From NCBI GenBank assembly GCA_001570385.1, contig BBYL01000020.1, positions 149,629-213,628 on the forward strand: a stretch of DNA of 64,000 nt. Reading direction: 5' to 3'. How positions within the stretch are numbered: the first letter of the stretch is position 1; each line of letters begins with the position of its first letter. This document shows, piece after piece, positions 17,412-27,536 of this stretch. Origin of the DNA: Microtetraspora glauca (lineage in GTDB: Bacteria > Actinomycetota > Actinomycetes > Streptosporangiales > Streptosporangiaceae). The notes under the pieces were generated by a model. That model worked only from the letters and a program-made list of their open reading frames with translations. It did no database searches and was not told the DNA's origin. A program made the position numbers and the translations under genes.

Positions 17412-18365
17412 ATGACAGCTGAGAGTAATGTCCCGCCCATGCCCGGAATCGATCACGAGATGCCCATCGAGTTCATCCGCAACAGCCCCATGACCGCTGT
17501 GGAACTCCTCCGCGACGCCGCCGGCGTCCAACCGCCCCCATTCGCCACCGCCGCCGTCGAAGCCGTCGACTGCACCCAACTCGCCCCGGTGGAGTTCCGT
17601 GCCGACTCCGTCGTCGTCCTGCGCGACACCGAAGGCGCCGCCCAACTCGCGCTGATCGTGGAGGTACAGAACCGTCACGACACACGAAAGCGATACAGCT
17701 GGCCGGTCTACGCCACCGCCCTCCGCGCACGCCTGGAGTGCGCCACCGCCCTGATGGTCATCTGTCCCGATCCGCCGATGGCACGCTGGAGCGAACAGCC
17801 CATATCGCTCGGCCCCAGCGGCACCATCACCCCACTGGCCGTCCACCCCGGCCGCATCCCACTGATAACCGACCCCGACCGGGCACGCACCTGCCCCGAA
17901 CTGGCCGTACTGTCCGCCACCGCACACGCCGAACGACCAGAGATCGGACTGGCATTGGAAGCCATGGTCGCGGCGCTGGAGACGCTGGACGAGGAACGGG
18001 CCAAGCTATATTTCAACTACGTGTTCTCCGTGCTACCCACAGTGGCGCGCAAGCATCTGGAGGAGATCGTGACCACGACGAGCCACGACTACGAGAGCAT
18101 GGCCGGTCAGTACCTGTCCCACTGGGTCGACCAGGGCCGCCAAGAGGGCCTTCAGGAGGGCCGTGCGGAGGGCCTTCAGGAGGGCCTTCAGGAGGGCCGC
18201 GCTGAGGGTGAGGCGGCGGCGATCTTGGCCGTGCTCGACGCCCGGGGGCTGGAGATCTCCCCTGATGCCCGTGACCGGATCACGCGTTGCTCCGACCTGC
18301 ACCAGTTGGAGGCCTGGATTCGCCGGGCGGTGACTGTGACGTCCGCGGACGACATCTTCACCTGA
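17412..18365 (+). CDS. Rpn/YhgA-like PD-(D/E)XK nuclease-type protein
   Basis: Protein of 317 aa with the layout of Rpn-type proteins (recombination-promoting nuclease, also called transposase-31-like): an N-terminal nuclease core with the likely metal site in VEFRADSVVVL and LIVEVQNRHD (the usual E-x-Q/K of the fold), then KRYSWPVYATALRAR. The C-terminus carries a low-complexity run of EGLQEGRAEG units (about residues 239-265), also common in these families. Related genes are frequent and mobile-looking in Streptosporangiales. ATG at 17412. It sits alone between the kinase pair and the fumA terminator. A direct role in recombination is inferred from the family only. Confidence 0.65.
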   Translation: MTAESNVPPMPGIDHEMPIEFIRNSPMTAVELLRDAAGVQPPPFATAAVEAVDCTQLAPVEFRADSVVVLRDTEGAAQLALIVEVQNRHDTRKRYSWPVYATALRARLECATALMVICPDPPMARWSEQPISLGPSGTITPLAVHPGRIPLITDPDRARTCPELAVLSATAHAERPEIGLALEAMVAALETLDEERAKLYFNYVFSVLPTVARKHLEEIVTTTSHDYESMAGQYLSHWVDQGRQEGLQEGRAEGLQEGLQEGRAEGEAAAILAVLDARGLEISPDARDRITRCSDLHQLEAWIRRAVTVTSADDIFT

Positions 18366-18448
18366 GCCCGAGGACGCAGATGGCGCAAGGGTGCTGACGG
18401 TGGCGGGGCGTCTGGTCGCATGCCGCAGACAGGACGACATGACCCCGC

Positions 18449-18484
18449 GCGTAGGCCCCTTCCTTGATCAGAAAGGGCCTACGC
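18449..18484. terminator. bidirectional terminator between convergent genes
   Basis: GCGTAGGCCC (18449-18458) and GGGCCTACGC (18475-18484) form a perfect 10-bp stem with a 16-base loop, and inner TTC/GAA can extend it. It lies between the ends of the Rpn-like gene and fumA, so it can serve both strands. Confidence 0.8.
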
Positions 18485-18554
18485 CCTGGAGTCGTCTCAG
18501 TGAGCCGGACCCCGGACCGCCACGTCAGTCATAGGGCGAGAGGTGGTGTCCGGG

Positions 18555-20210
<1,656 letters not shown>

Positions 20211-21226
20211 CGTCTTCGATCCTCTGGTGTCTCGCCTGTTCCTCCGAGCGGAGGATATGCCCGCGCGCGGGCGGGCGGCGCCGAGGGGGCCGCCGGCCGG
20301 TACGCGGTGCGAGCCCGATAAGGATGCCCACCACGACGACCGCGGCGCCGCCCACGTCCGCGAACGAGGGGACGCCCAGGCCGAGGACCACGGAGGTGAC
20401 GAGGGCGCCGATCGGGATCATCCCGGCGAACAGCCCCGCCCGGTCCGGGCCGAGATGGGGGAGCGCGCTGTACCAGAGGAAGAACGCCACCGCCGTCACG
20501 ACCACCGCCTGGTAGCCGAGCCCGAGCACCTCGGCCGCCGCCGGCGTCCGCAGCATCCCCGTCCCGTCCACAGCCAGCCCGATGACCAGCAGGAACGGCA
20601 CCGCGAGCGCCGCTGAGTAGGCGGAGACCCGGATCGCCCCCAGCTTCGGCAGCAGGGGCAGGGCGAGCAGGGAGAAGCACACCTCGCAGGCGAGCGCGCC
20701 CAGCGACCAGAGCAGGCCGGGAAGGTTCCCGCTGCCCAGCCCGGTGGCCAGCGTCGCGCCCGCCACGACGACGAACGCCGACGCGAGGATCCTCGGTGAG
20801 GGCGCCGTGCGGGCCGCTCCCGCGAACAACGGGCCGAGCAGGGCCATGGCCACGGGCGCCGCGCCCAGGACGGTGCCGGCGAGGGTCGGGCCCGCCGCGG
20901 TCGCGGCCTCGATCAGGCACACGTTGAACACCACCAGCCCCGTCAGGGACAGCGTGGAGAGCAGGACGAACTCCCGCGGCGTGAGCCGTACGAACCCGAG
21001 GCCGCGATGACGGGCGGCGGCGAGCAGGACAGCGGCTCCGAGGGCGTAGCGCAGCGCCTGCCCGCCGTACACGGGGTAGGTCGCGATGAGGTCGGACACC
21101 GCGGTCAGGGTGCCCACCACGAACATCCCGGCCGCCGCGCTCGCCGCCGCCCGCCCGGTCGCGGCGGTGGTACTGGTTTCTGTGGTCACGGTTGGTGATG
21201 CTAGGAAGGCAATGGCTCTCTCAACG

Positions 21227-21258
21227 GGTCCAATCGGACATAGAAATCGAGGACCAAT
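21227..21258. promoter_or_regulatory. direct-repeat operator candidate for the MocR regulator
   Basis: GGTCCAAT (21227-21234) and GGACCAAT (21251-21258) are direct repeats 24 bases apart in the 68-base space between the EamA and MocR starts. MocR/PdxR proteins typically bind direct repeats in such divergent promoters, repressing themselves and activating the neighbour. The second copy touches the proposed TTG start. Confidence 0.5.
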
Positions 21259-22616
21259 TGGCTGACCTGCATCTCGCGGTCGACCGGAGCGCGGGTGGGC
21301 TGGCCGGCCAGATCGCCAGGGAGCTCAGGGAGTCGATCCGTTCCGGCCGGCTCGTCAGGGGCGCCAGGCTGCCCGCCAGCCGCGATCTCGCCAGGGATCT
21401 CGGCCTGTCCCGCGGCGTCGTGGTCGAGGCGTACGAGCAACTCGTCGCGGAGGGCTTCCTGGAGGCCAGGGTGGGCGCGGGCACCCGTGTCGCCGCCGGG
21501 CCCGTCGGCCGCCCGCAGGAGGGGCGTTCCGGGGACCCTGGGACGACGTACTACGGCTACCGCCCGACTTCGCCGGATCTGACGGCGTTTCCGAGGCAGG
21601 CGTGGCTGGCGGCGATCCGGCACGTGCTGGCGACCCTGCCGGGCGACTTCCTGGACTACGGGGATCCCGGGGGTGTGCCCGAGCTGCGCGAGGAGCTGGC
21701 CGGTTACCTGCGCCGGGTGCGTGCGGCCGACGCGGACGCCGGGCAGGTGGTGATCGTCACCGGCGTCGCCCAGGGGCTGAGCCTGGTCGTGCGGGCGCTG
21801 GCGGAGGCGGGCGGCCGGGTCGCGCTCGCGGTGGAGGAGCCGACGAGCCCGCGACAGCTCCCGCTGCTCAGGCGGGCCGGCGCCGACCTGGCCGGGGTGC
21901 CGGTCGACGCCGAGGGGATCGACGTCGCCGCGCTCGCCCGGACGGGGGCGCGGGCGGTGCTGCTCACGCCCGCCCACCACTATCCGACCGGGGTGGTGTT
22001 GTCCCCGCGCCGCCGCGCGGATCTGATCGCGTGGGCCGCGGAGACGGGCGCGATCCTGCTGGAGGACGACTACGACGCCGAGTTCAGGTTCGACCGGGAT
22101 CCCGTCGGCTGCCTGCAGGGGCTCGCCCCCGACCGCGTCGTGCTCGCCGGGAGCGTGAGCAAGTCCCTCGCTCCCGGCCTGCGCCTCGGCTGGCTCGTGG
22201 CGCCCCCGGACATCGCCCAGTCCGTACGGCGGGCCAGGGGGGAGCTCGATCTCGGCTCTCCGGTGATCGACCAGTACGCCCTGGCCCGGTTCATCCGGAC
22301 CGGCGGGTACGACCGGCACCTGCGGCGGATGCGCAGGGAGTACCGGCGCAGGAGGGACGCGCTGGTCCGGGCGCTCGCCGAGCACCTGCCCGCGCTGAAA
22401 GTGCATGGCATCTCGGCCGGTCTGCACCTGTACGCGGAGCTTCCCGGAGGGTGGGACGAGCCGCGGGTCGCCGAGGCGGCGCGCGCGTGCGGCCTGACCG
22501 TCGATCCGGTGTCCTCCGCCCTCGTGATCGGCTTCGCCCGCCTCCCCGAGCACCGGATCGCCGAGGCCGTACGGGATCTCGGGGTGATGATAGATCGTCA
22601 GAATGTCTGGACATAG
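21258..22616 (+). CDS. MocR/PdxR-type regulator (GntR HTH + aminotransferase-like)
   Basis: PLP-binding transcription factor, 452 aa. The N-terminal GntR winged helix (residues about 10-75: GRLVRGARLPASRDLARDLGLSR, AYEQLVAEGFLEAR) is joined to a fold-type I aminotransferase-like domain with AGSVSKSLAPGLRLGW containing the PLP lysine, and LLEDDYDAEFRF. TTG 21258 was chosen because it has GAGGA 5 bases upstream, matches the family N-terminus, and leaves room for a divergent promoter; ATG 21198 would leave only 8 bases to the EamA start. It probably controls the divergent EamA exporter. Confidence 0.85.
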   Translation: MADLHLAVDRSAGGLAGQIARELRESIRSGRLVRGARLPASRDLARDLGLSRGVVVEAYEQLVAEGFLEARVGAGTRVAAGPVGRPQEGRSGDPGTTYYGYRPTSPDLTAFPRQAWLAAIRHVLATLPGDFLDYGDPGGVPELREELAGYLRRVRAADADAGQVVIVTGVAQGLSLVVRALAEAGGRVALAVEEPTSPRQLPLLRRAGADLAGVPVDAEGIDVAALARTGARAVLLTPAHHYPTGVVLSPRRRADLIAWAAETGAILLEDDYDAEFRFDRDPVGCLQGLAPDRVVLAGSVSKSLAPGLRLGWLVAPPDIAQSVRRARGELDLGSPVIDQYALARFIRTGGYDRHLRRMRREYRRRRDALVRALAEHLPALKVHGISAGLHLYAELPGGWDEPRVAEAARACGLTVDPVSSALVIGFARLPEHRIAEAVRDLGVMIDRQNVWT

Positions 22617-22668
22617 CCTTGACCCGAGGGTGCGCCGTCCGGAATGTTGGATGGGCGACGCGTGCGGC

Positions 22669-22717
22669 CTCTCAACGAGGCGTGTGGGCCTCTCGACGAG
22701 GTGTTCTCTCAACGAGG
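22669..22717 (+). promoter_or_regulatory. three direct repeats in the iolB leader
   Basis: CTCTC(A/G)ACGAGG occurs at 22669-22680, 22690-22701 and 22706-22717. The last copy supplies the ribosome-binding GAGG of iolB. Spacings are 21 and 16 bases. They may be operator half-sites or products of local duplication. Confidence 0.45.
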
Positions 22718-22724
22718 AGACGAG

Positions 22725-23519
22725 ATGACGTACATACCCGCGGGTTCCGCGCCCTCCGGCCAGTGGAACCTGGAGATCACCCCTGACCTGGCGGGATGGG
22801 TGTACTGCGGCCTGCGGGTCGCCGATCTCGCGGGCGAGCCGGTTCGGTTCGAGACCGGCTCGGAGGAGATGCTGGTCGTGCCCCTGTCCGGATCCTGTGA
22901 GGTCGTCGCGGACGGCGTACGGCTGGAGCTCCAGGGGCGGCGGTCGGTCTTCGACGGGGTCACCGACTTCGCGTACCTGCCGGTCGGGGCGTCGGTGCGC
23001 CTGGCCGGCGAGGGCCGGATCGCGCTGCCGTCGGCCCAGGCGACCCGGCGGCTGCCCGTGCGGTACGGCCCGGCGGACGCGGTGCCGGTCGAGACCAGGG
23101 GCGGCGGGGTGGCCACCCGGCGGATCAACAACTTCTGCGCGCCGGAGGTGTTCGAGTGCGACCGGCTCATGGCCGTGGAGGTGATCACCCCGGGCGGCAA
23201 CTGGTCGTCGTACCCACCGCACAAGCACGACGCGCCGGGCGAGCACGAGGCCGTGCTGGAGGAGATCTACTACTACGAGGGCGGTCCCGGCTACCAGCGG
23301 GTGTACAGCTCGCCGGGCAACCCCATCGACGTGCTGGCCGAAGTGAACTCCGGTGACGTGGTCCTCGTGCCGTACGGCTACCACGGGCCCTCGATGGCGT
23401 CCCCGGGCTACGACCTGTACTACCTCAACGTCCTCGCGGGGCCGGGCGAGCAGCGGTCCATGGCCTTCTCCGACGACCCCAGGCACGCGTGGATCCGCGA
23501 GACGTGGGCGACGTCATGA
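22725..23519 (+). CDS. iolB: 5-deoxy-glucuronate isomerase
   Basis: Enzyme of myo-inositol catabolism converting 5-deoxy-glucuronate to 2-deoxy-5-keto-gluconate, 264 aa, normal for IolB. It is a double-cupin protein with the metal-binding HKHD (SSYPPHKHDAPGEHE) and later YGYHGPSMASPGYDLYYLNVLAG. ATG 22725 follows GAGGAG. No other iol gene is nearby, so the rest of the pathway must be encoded elsewhere or be absent. It is followed by a convergent MFS transporter gene. Confidence 0.9.
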   Translation: MTYIPAGSAPSGQWNLEITPDLAGWVYCGLRVADLAGEPVRFETGSEEMLVVPLSGSCEVVADGVRLELQGRRSVFDGVTDFAYLPVGASVRLAGEGRIALPSAQATRRLPVRYGPADAVPVETRGGGVATRRINNFCAPEVFECDRLMAVEVITPGGNWSSYPPHKHDAPGEHEAVLEEIYYYEGGPGYQRVYSSPGNPIDVLAEVNSGDVVLVPYGYHGPSMASPGYDLYYLNVLAGPGEQRSMAFSDDPRHAWIRETWATS

Positions 23520-23586
23520 GGGTGCCGTGAGGACGTCATGAGACAGGCGGCGGCGTTCTGGAGACGCCCGGGAGAGCGCCGGGGCG

Positions 23587-24789
23587 TCATGAGGCCGTCA
23601 GCGACGACGCGCGCGGCTGGAAGCCGCGGGCGAGGACGATGATCACCGCGGCCAGCGCGAGCGGCGCGGCGAACGCGACCCGATAGTCGGCGGCCTCGGC
23701 GATGCCGCCGACCAGGGCCGCCCCCACGATGAAGCCGACGTAGTTGAACATGTTGACCCGGGCGATGGCCACACCGGTCCCGGCCGGGTCGAGGCGCCCG
23801 GCAGCCGAGAACGACTGCGGGGCGACCACCGACAACCCGACCCCGGTGAGGGCGAAGCCCGCGATGGCGAGCGGCTCGGTGGGCGCGGCGACAATGGCCA
23901 CGAAGCCGAGCGTGGCGACCGCGCCGCCGATCCTGACGATCACCGCCGGGCCGTACCTCCGGACGGCGAGGTCTCCGCCCACCCTGACCAGGAACGTCGT
24001 GGCCTGGTAGGCGCCCAGCGCCAGGGGCACCACGGACGCCGAGGCATGCATGATCTTGTCCATGAAGACCGAGCCGAAGTTGGAGATCGACGCGTCGCCC
24101 ACATAGAGGAAGGCCATGGCCAGGCACAGCGGGATGATCGGCTTCCAGGGGAACCGCGCCTTGGTCAGGGCGACCTCCTGGGCCACGTGCTCCTCCTCGG
24201 GAAGGCAGAGCCAGCGCGCGGCGACGACCGCGACCGCGGCGCCCGGCGCCATGACGATCGCGAAGGTGACCGCGAGGTCCAGGTCGAGTTCGGCGGCCGC
24301 CGACGCCCACAACGCCCCGACGACCGCCGCCGCGCTCCACAGTGCGTGGAACCCGGTCAGTACGGCACGGCCGTACCGGCGCTCGACCGCGACGCCCTGC
24401 ATGTTCATGCCCGCGTCCACGCCGCCGAGGCCGACGCCGAACAGCACGAGGGCCACCACGAAGAGGGGGACCGTGGGGGCGAGACCGGCCAGCACCACGG
24501 CGGCGCACGTCAGCGGCTGGAAGGCGCGCAGGATCCGCCGGCTGCCGAAACGCGCGGCGAGCGTGCCGGCCAGCACGCTGCCCGCGCCCGCGATCACCGG
24601 GACGATGAGCAGCAGGATGGTCAGCTCGCCGTCGCTCAGGCCATGCTTGCGCTGGAGCGCGGCGACCTGCGTGAGCAGCGTCGCGAACGTGAGGCCCTGG
24701 ACGAAGAAGACGGCGAACGTGGCGAGCCGCGCCTGCCGGTCACGCTCGGTGGGCCGCGATGGAGACGATGGCGGCGTGGGCGTCGGCAA
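23587..24789 (-). CDS. MFS transporter (YbjJ-like)
   Basis: Inner-membrane carrier of 400 aa with 12 predicted helices, including GLTFATLLTQVAALQRKHGLSDGELT and LFGVGLGGVDAGMNMQGVAVER, typical of the YbjJ/FucP-like branch. TTG start at 24789; no closer ATG fits the first helix. The substrate is unknown. Lying 67 bases beyond the iolB stop on the opposite strand, a role in inositol or sugar transport is possible but not shown. Confidence 0.82.
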   Translation of the reverse strand: MPTPTPPSSPSRPTERDRQARLATFAVFFVQGLTFATLLTQVAALQRKHGLSDGELTILLLIVPVIAGAGSVLAGTLAARFGSRRILRAFQPLTCAAVVLAGLAPTVPLFVVALVLFGVGLGGVDAGMNMQGVAVERRYGRAVLTGFHALWSAAAVVGALWASAAAELDLDLAVTFAIVMAPGAAVAVVAARWLCLPEEEHVAQEVALTKARFPWKPIIPLCLAMAFLYVGDASISNFGSVFMDKIMHASASVVPLALGAYQATTFLVRVGGDLAVRRYGPAVIVRIGGAVATLGFVAIVAAPTEPLAIAGFALTGVGLSVVAPQSFSAAGRLDPAGTGVAIARVNMFNYVGFIVGAALVGGIAEAADYRVAFAAPLALAAVIIVLARGFQPRASSLTAS

Positions 24790-25058
24790 CGCGGCCTCCG
24801 AGGGGGGAAACGTGAGGGGCGTTCAGGTTATGCCGCGCTGATCACGTGGTCAATGGTCCCGGCACATGCTGATGGCCCCCCGCCTCCGGGCCCTCTGCCC
24901 CACGGCCGTCATGTGTGTCCCACGGCCGTCGTACGGTCGCCCGTACGCCGGTGGGCGACGGCGGCCGGCCGAACCTGGTGGATACGGCGGCATGGCCCGG
25001 GGAAGATCGTGCCGCCGGTGGGGGTTCCTTCGCGCGCGACACCACTTAGGCTCGACAT
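24790..25058. other. intergenic region without recognised gene
   Basis: This 269-base space holds promoters for the flanking divergent genes. CCCACGGCCGTC occurs twice in close succession near 24900-24930. No small ORF ending in the F-x-S-x-x pattern expected for an FxSxx-COOH precursor was found here. Confidence 0.5.
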
Positions 25059-25754
25059 GTGAGCTTCGAGTCCCGCGCGAACAACTGGATCTCCGCTTTC
25101 CTGGGTTCCGGATTGCCCGGAGCCAAAGACCCGGCCGGGCCCTCCCCGGCCGAGCTGCGCGCGTCCGACGCCGACAGGGAGCAGGTGATCGGCCTGCTCA
25201 GGGACGCCGTCACCGACGGGCGGCTCACCATGGCCGAGCACGAGGAGCGGGTCGAGCGGGCGTACGCCGCCCGCACGCTGGGCGACCTCGTCGGCCTCAC
25301 CGCCGATCTCGTCCCGCCGGAGGGCCAGCCGTTCCTCATGGACGGCCGCCCGGTGGTCGCCCTCTTCCGTACGGAGAACCGGGCGGGCCGCTGGGTGGTG
25401 CCCTCGGAGGTGCCCGTCACCTCGCTCGGCGGGCGGGTCACGATGGACCTGTGCGAGGCGCTGCTCCAGACCCGCCGGGTGGTGGTGCGGCTCGCCGTGA
25501 TGGCCGGGACCGTGACCCTGATCGTGCCGGAGGGCGTCCGCGTCGTGAGCGCCCCGGACGCTCGGATCAAGGCGTTCCACGACGAGGTACGAGCGGGCCT
25601 GGCGGATGATCGAGACCGATCATGCCCGGTACGCGCCGGGGTTGCGGGCCGGGCTCACCACGCTGACGCCGCTCGCGCCGGGACCGGCGGGACGCGACGT
25701 GAGCTCCACCGCGCGGCATGCCTTCGGCGCGGTCGCGGCCGCGCTCCCGGCTGA
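25059..25754 (+). CDS. DUF1707 protein, 3'-truncated and fused out of frame
   Basis: Residues 1-90 include the DUF1707 domain (LRASDADREQVIGLLRDAV, RLTMAEHEERVERAYAART), then a LiaF-like beta domain (VTSLGGRVTMDLCEALL, GTVTLIVPEGVRVVSAPDARI). In relatives this domain continues for several more strands. Here it breaks at about residue 170, and the last 60 residues are the out-of-frame reading of the fxsB remnant. So the 3' end of the gene has been replaced at a junction near 25565-25588. GTG start at 25059. The product may be partly functional; function unknown, membrane- or envelope-stress-related by family. Confidence 0.7.
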   Translation: MSFESRANNWISAFLGSGLPGAKDPAGPSPAELRASDADREQVIGLLRDAVTDGRLTMAEHEERVERAYAARTLGDLVGLTADLVPPEGQPFLMDGRPVVALFRTENRAGRWVVPSEVPVTSLGGRVTMDLCEALLQTRRVVVRLAVMAGTVTLIVPEGVRVVSAPDARIKAFHDEVRAGLADDRDRSCPVRAGVAGRAHHADAARAGTGGTRRELHRAACLRRGRGRAPG

Positions 25755-26196
25755 ACCCGCGACGCTCGCGCTCCTTGTGATCCACGAGTTCCAGCACGTC
25801 AAGCTGGGCGCCGTGCTGGACATCCTCGATCTCTACGACGAGACCGACAGGCGGCTCTACTACGCGCCCTGGCGGGACGATCCCCGGCCCTTGGAGGGAC
25901 TGCTCCAGGGCACCTACGCGCACGTCGCGGTCACCGACTTCTGGCGGGTGCGGCGCCTGGACGCCCCGGACCAGGGGGAGACGCACTTCGCCCGCTGGCG
26001 GGCGCACACCGCGGAAGCGATCGAAACGCTCGCGGCCTGTGGTGCGATGACGCAGGTGGGAGATCTGTTCGTGGCCGGAATGCGGCGGTCGGTCACGCCC
26101 TGGCTGAGCGAGCCCGTCCCACCGGACGCGGAAGAGGCCGCCGCCAGGTCGGCGCGGGATCACCAGGCGAAATGGATCGTTCGCGCCGAGAACTGA
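25606..26196 (+). CDS. fxsB: C-terminal remnant of FxsB (HEXXH metallohydrolase-like domain)
   Basis: 196 residues matching only the C-terminal extension of FxsB, the radical-SAM/SPASM enzyme of FxSxx-COOH RiPP systems. The HExxH motif is intact (LVIHEFQHVKLGAVLDILDLYD), followed by RLYYAPWRDDPRPLEGLLQGTYAHVAVTDFWR. The frame is homologous upstream of the first ATG, from Tyr-Glu-Arg-Ala-Trp-Arg at 25588, so homology starts inside the DUF1707 gene. The radical-SAM CxxxCxxC domain and SPASM domain are missing. The remnant could still be translated from ATG 25606, but FxsB chemistry must be lost unless supplied from elsewhere. Stand-alone HEXXH proteins exist, so reuse is conceivable. Confidence 0.7.
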   Translation: MIETDHARYAPGLRAGLTTLTPLAPGPAGRDVSSTARHAFGAVAAALPAEPATLALLVIHEFQHVKLGAVLDILDLYDETDRRLYYAPWRDDPRPLEGLLQGTYAHVAVTDFWRVRRLDAPDQGETHFARWRAHTAEAIETLAACGAMTQVGDLFVAGMRRSVTPWLSEPVPPDAEEAAARSARDHQAKWIVRAEN

Positions 26197-26302
26197 CGCC
26201 CGGCCGGCGCGCGTAATGTAACGTCCTTGCAGCTTTCCTTTCGAGACTTTTCTCACGTAGGTCGAGGTTCCTATAGTGAGGATCTCGGAAGGAAGGAGGC
26301 GA

Positions 26303-27532
26303 ATGACCGCGTCACGACCCGACGGGGACCCCCAGGAGCCGTATTTCTTCCTGAGTTACGCGCACGTCCCGCCGTATGACGTCACCGACGGCAGTGATTC
26401 CAACCGGTGGGTCGAAAAGCTCTTCAGAGAGCTCTGCCAGCACATCATGCACCTGACGGAGGTCCCGTCGGGGGCGGCCGGATACATGGATCGCGAATTA
26501 CGGACAGGCGACAACTGGAAAGAGAAGATCTCGGAGCGCCTTTCCACCTGCCGGGTCTTCGTGCCGCTCTATTCCCCACGCTACTTCGAGAGCGATCAGT
26601 GCGGCAGAGAATGGGCGGCCTTTCTGGAACGCGGACGCGGCCGCTCCGATCTGGGGCTGCCGATTCCGGACGCCATCGTCCCCGCGATATGGACCCCCAT
26701 ACGGCCGACCAGGATGCCCGCGGCGGCGCAGACGATCCAGTTCAACCACGCCGACCTCGGCGCGCGGTACGTCGAGGAGGGCTTCTACGGGATCATGAAG
26801 CTGAACAGGTACCGGACCCATTACCAGGCCGCCACCATGGAGCTGGCGAAACGGATCGTCGAGGTCGCACGGAACTCGCCCATGCCCCGGGGCCACATCC
26901 GTGACTACACCACGGTGCCGAGCGCGTTCGAGGACAACACCGCGGAGCGGCCGATCACGGTCACGGTCCTGGCGCCCGACGAGGATCACCTGCCCCCGGG
27001 GCGGAGGGCGTACCACTACGGGCGGAAGCCGCAGGAGTGGGATCCCTTCCGCACGTCCAACGGGGCCCGCCCGCTGGCCGACCACGCGATGGAGCTGGCT
27101 CGCGCGCGTGGATACCTGCCGGAGGTGGGAGCGCTCGACCAGCACGCCGAGGCGCTCTCCGCGGACGAGCCGCGCTCGCCCGCGGTGATGCTCGTCGATC
27201 CGTGGGCCACCACCATGGACGACTGCCGCGCCTCCCTCCGGGGCATCGACCGTCCCGGGCGTCGGTGGATCACCGTGATGGTGCCCTGGAACAGGGAAGA
27301 CGCGCAGACCATGGCGAACGAGGCACGACTGAAGGTGTGCCTGCGAGAGGCGCTCGGCAACAAGCTCACCGAGCCGGACGCGGTGCCCGACGTGCCCACG
27401 CTCGACTCCTTCAGAAACACGCTGCCGGAGGTCCTGAACAGGGCGTCGCAGCACTACCTGAAACGGGCTCCCGCCTATCCGCCGGCGGGTCCGTCGACCG
27501 ACAGACCGAGGCTGATCGGGCCGGAGGAGTGA
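26303..27532 (+). CDS. fxsC: TIR-like protein FxsC
   Basis: 409 aa, matching FxsC of the FxSxx-COOH system. A TIR-like domain occupies about residues 13-180 (YFFLSYAHVPPYD at the start, STCRVFVPLYSPRYFESDQCGREW in the middle); the C-terminal part (about 215-370) is a second alpha/beta domain with ITVTVLAPDEDHLP and MLVDPWATT. ATG 26303 has a strong AAGGAGG site; a GTG at 26276 would add nine residues. It ends 4 bases before fxsT. It is a non-membrane protein of unproven biochemical role; TIR folds elsewhere degrade NAD or signal. Confidence 0.85.
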   Translation: MTASRPDGDPQEPYFFLSYAHVPPYDVTDGSDSNRWVEKLFRELCQHIMHLTEVPSGAAGYMDRELRTGDNWKEKISERLSTCRVFVPLYSPRYFESDQCGREWAAFLERGRGRSDLGLPIPDAIVPAIWTPIRPTRMPAAAQTIQFNHADLGARYVEEGFYGIMKLNRYRTHYQAATMELAKRIVEVARNSPMPRGHIRDYTTVPSAFEDNTAERPITVTVLAPDEDHLPPGRRAYHYGRKPQEWDPFRTSNGARPLADHAMELARARGYLPEVGALDQHAEALSADEPRSPAVMLVDPWATTMDDCRASLRGIDRPGRRWITVMVPWNREDAQTMANEARLKVCLREALGNKLTEPDAVPDVPTLDSFRNTLPEVLNRASQHYLKRAPAYPPAGPSTDRPRLIGPEE

Positions 27533-27536
27533 TCAC

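Noticed and set aside
18120..18210. DNA repeat of GAGGGCCTTCAG type as a separate element
   Set aside because: It is the coding sequence of the EGLQEG low-complexity run in the Rpn-like protein.
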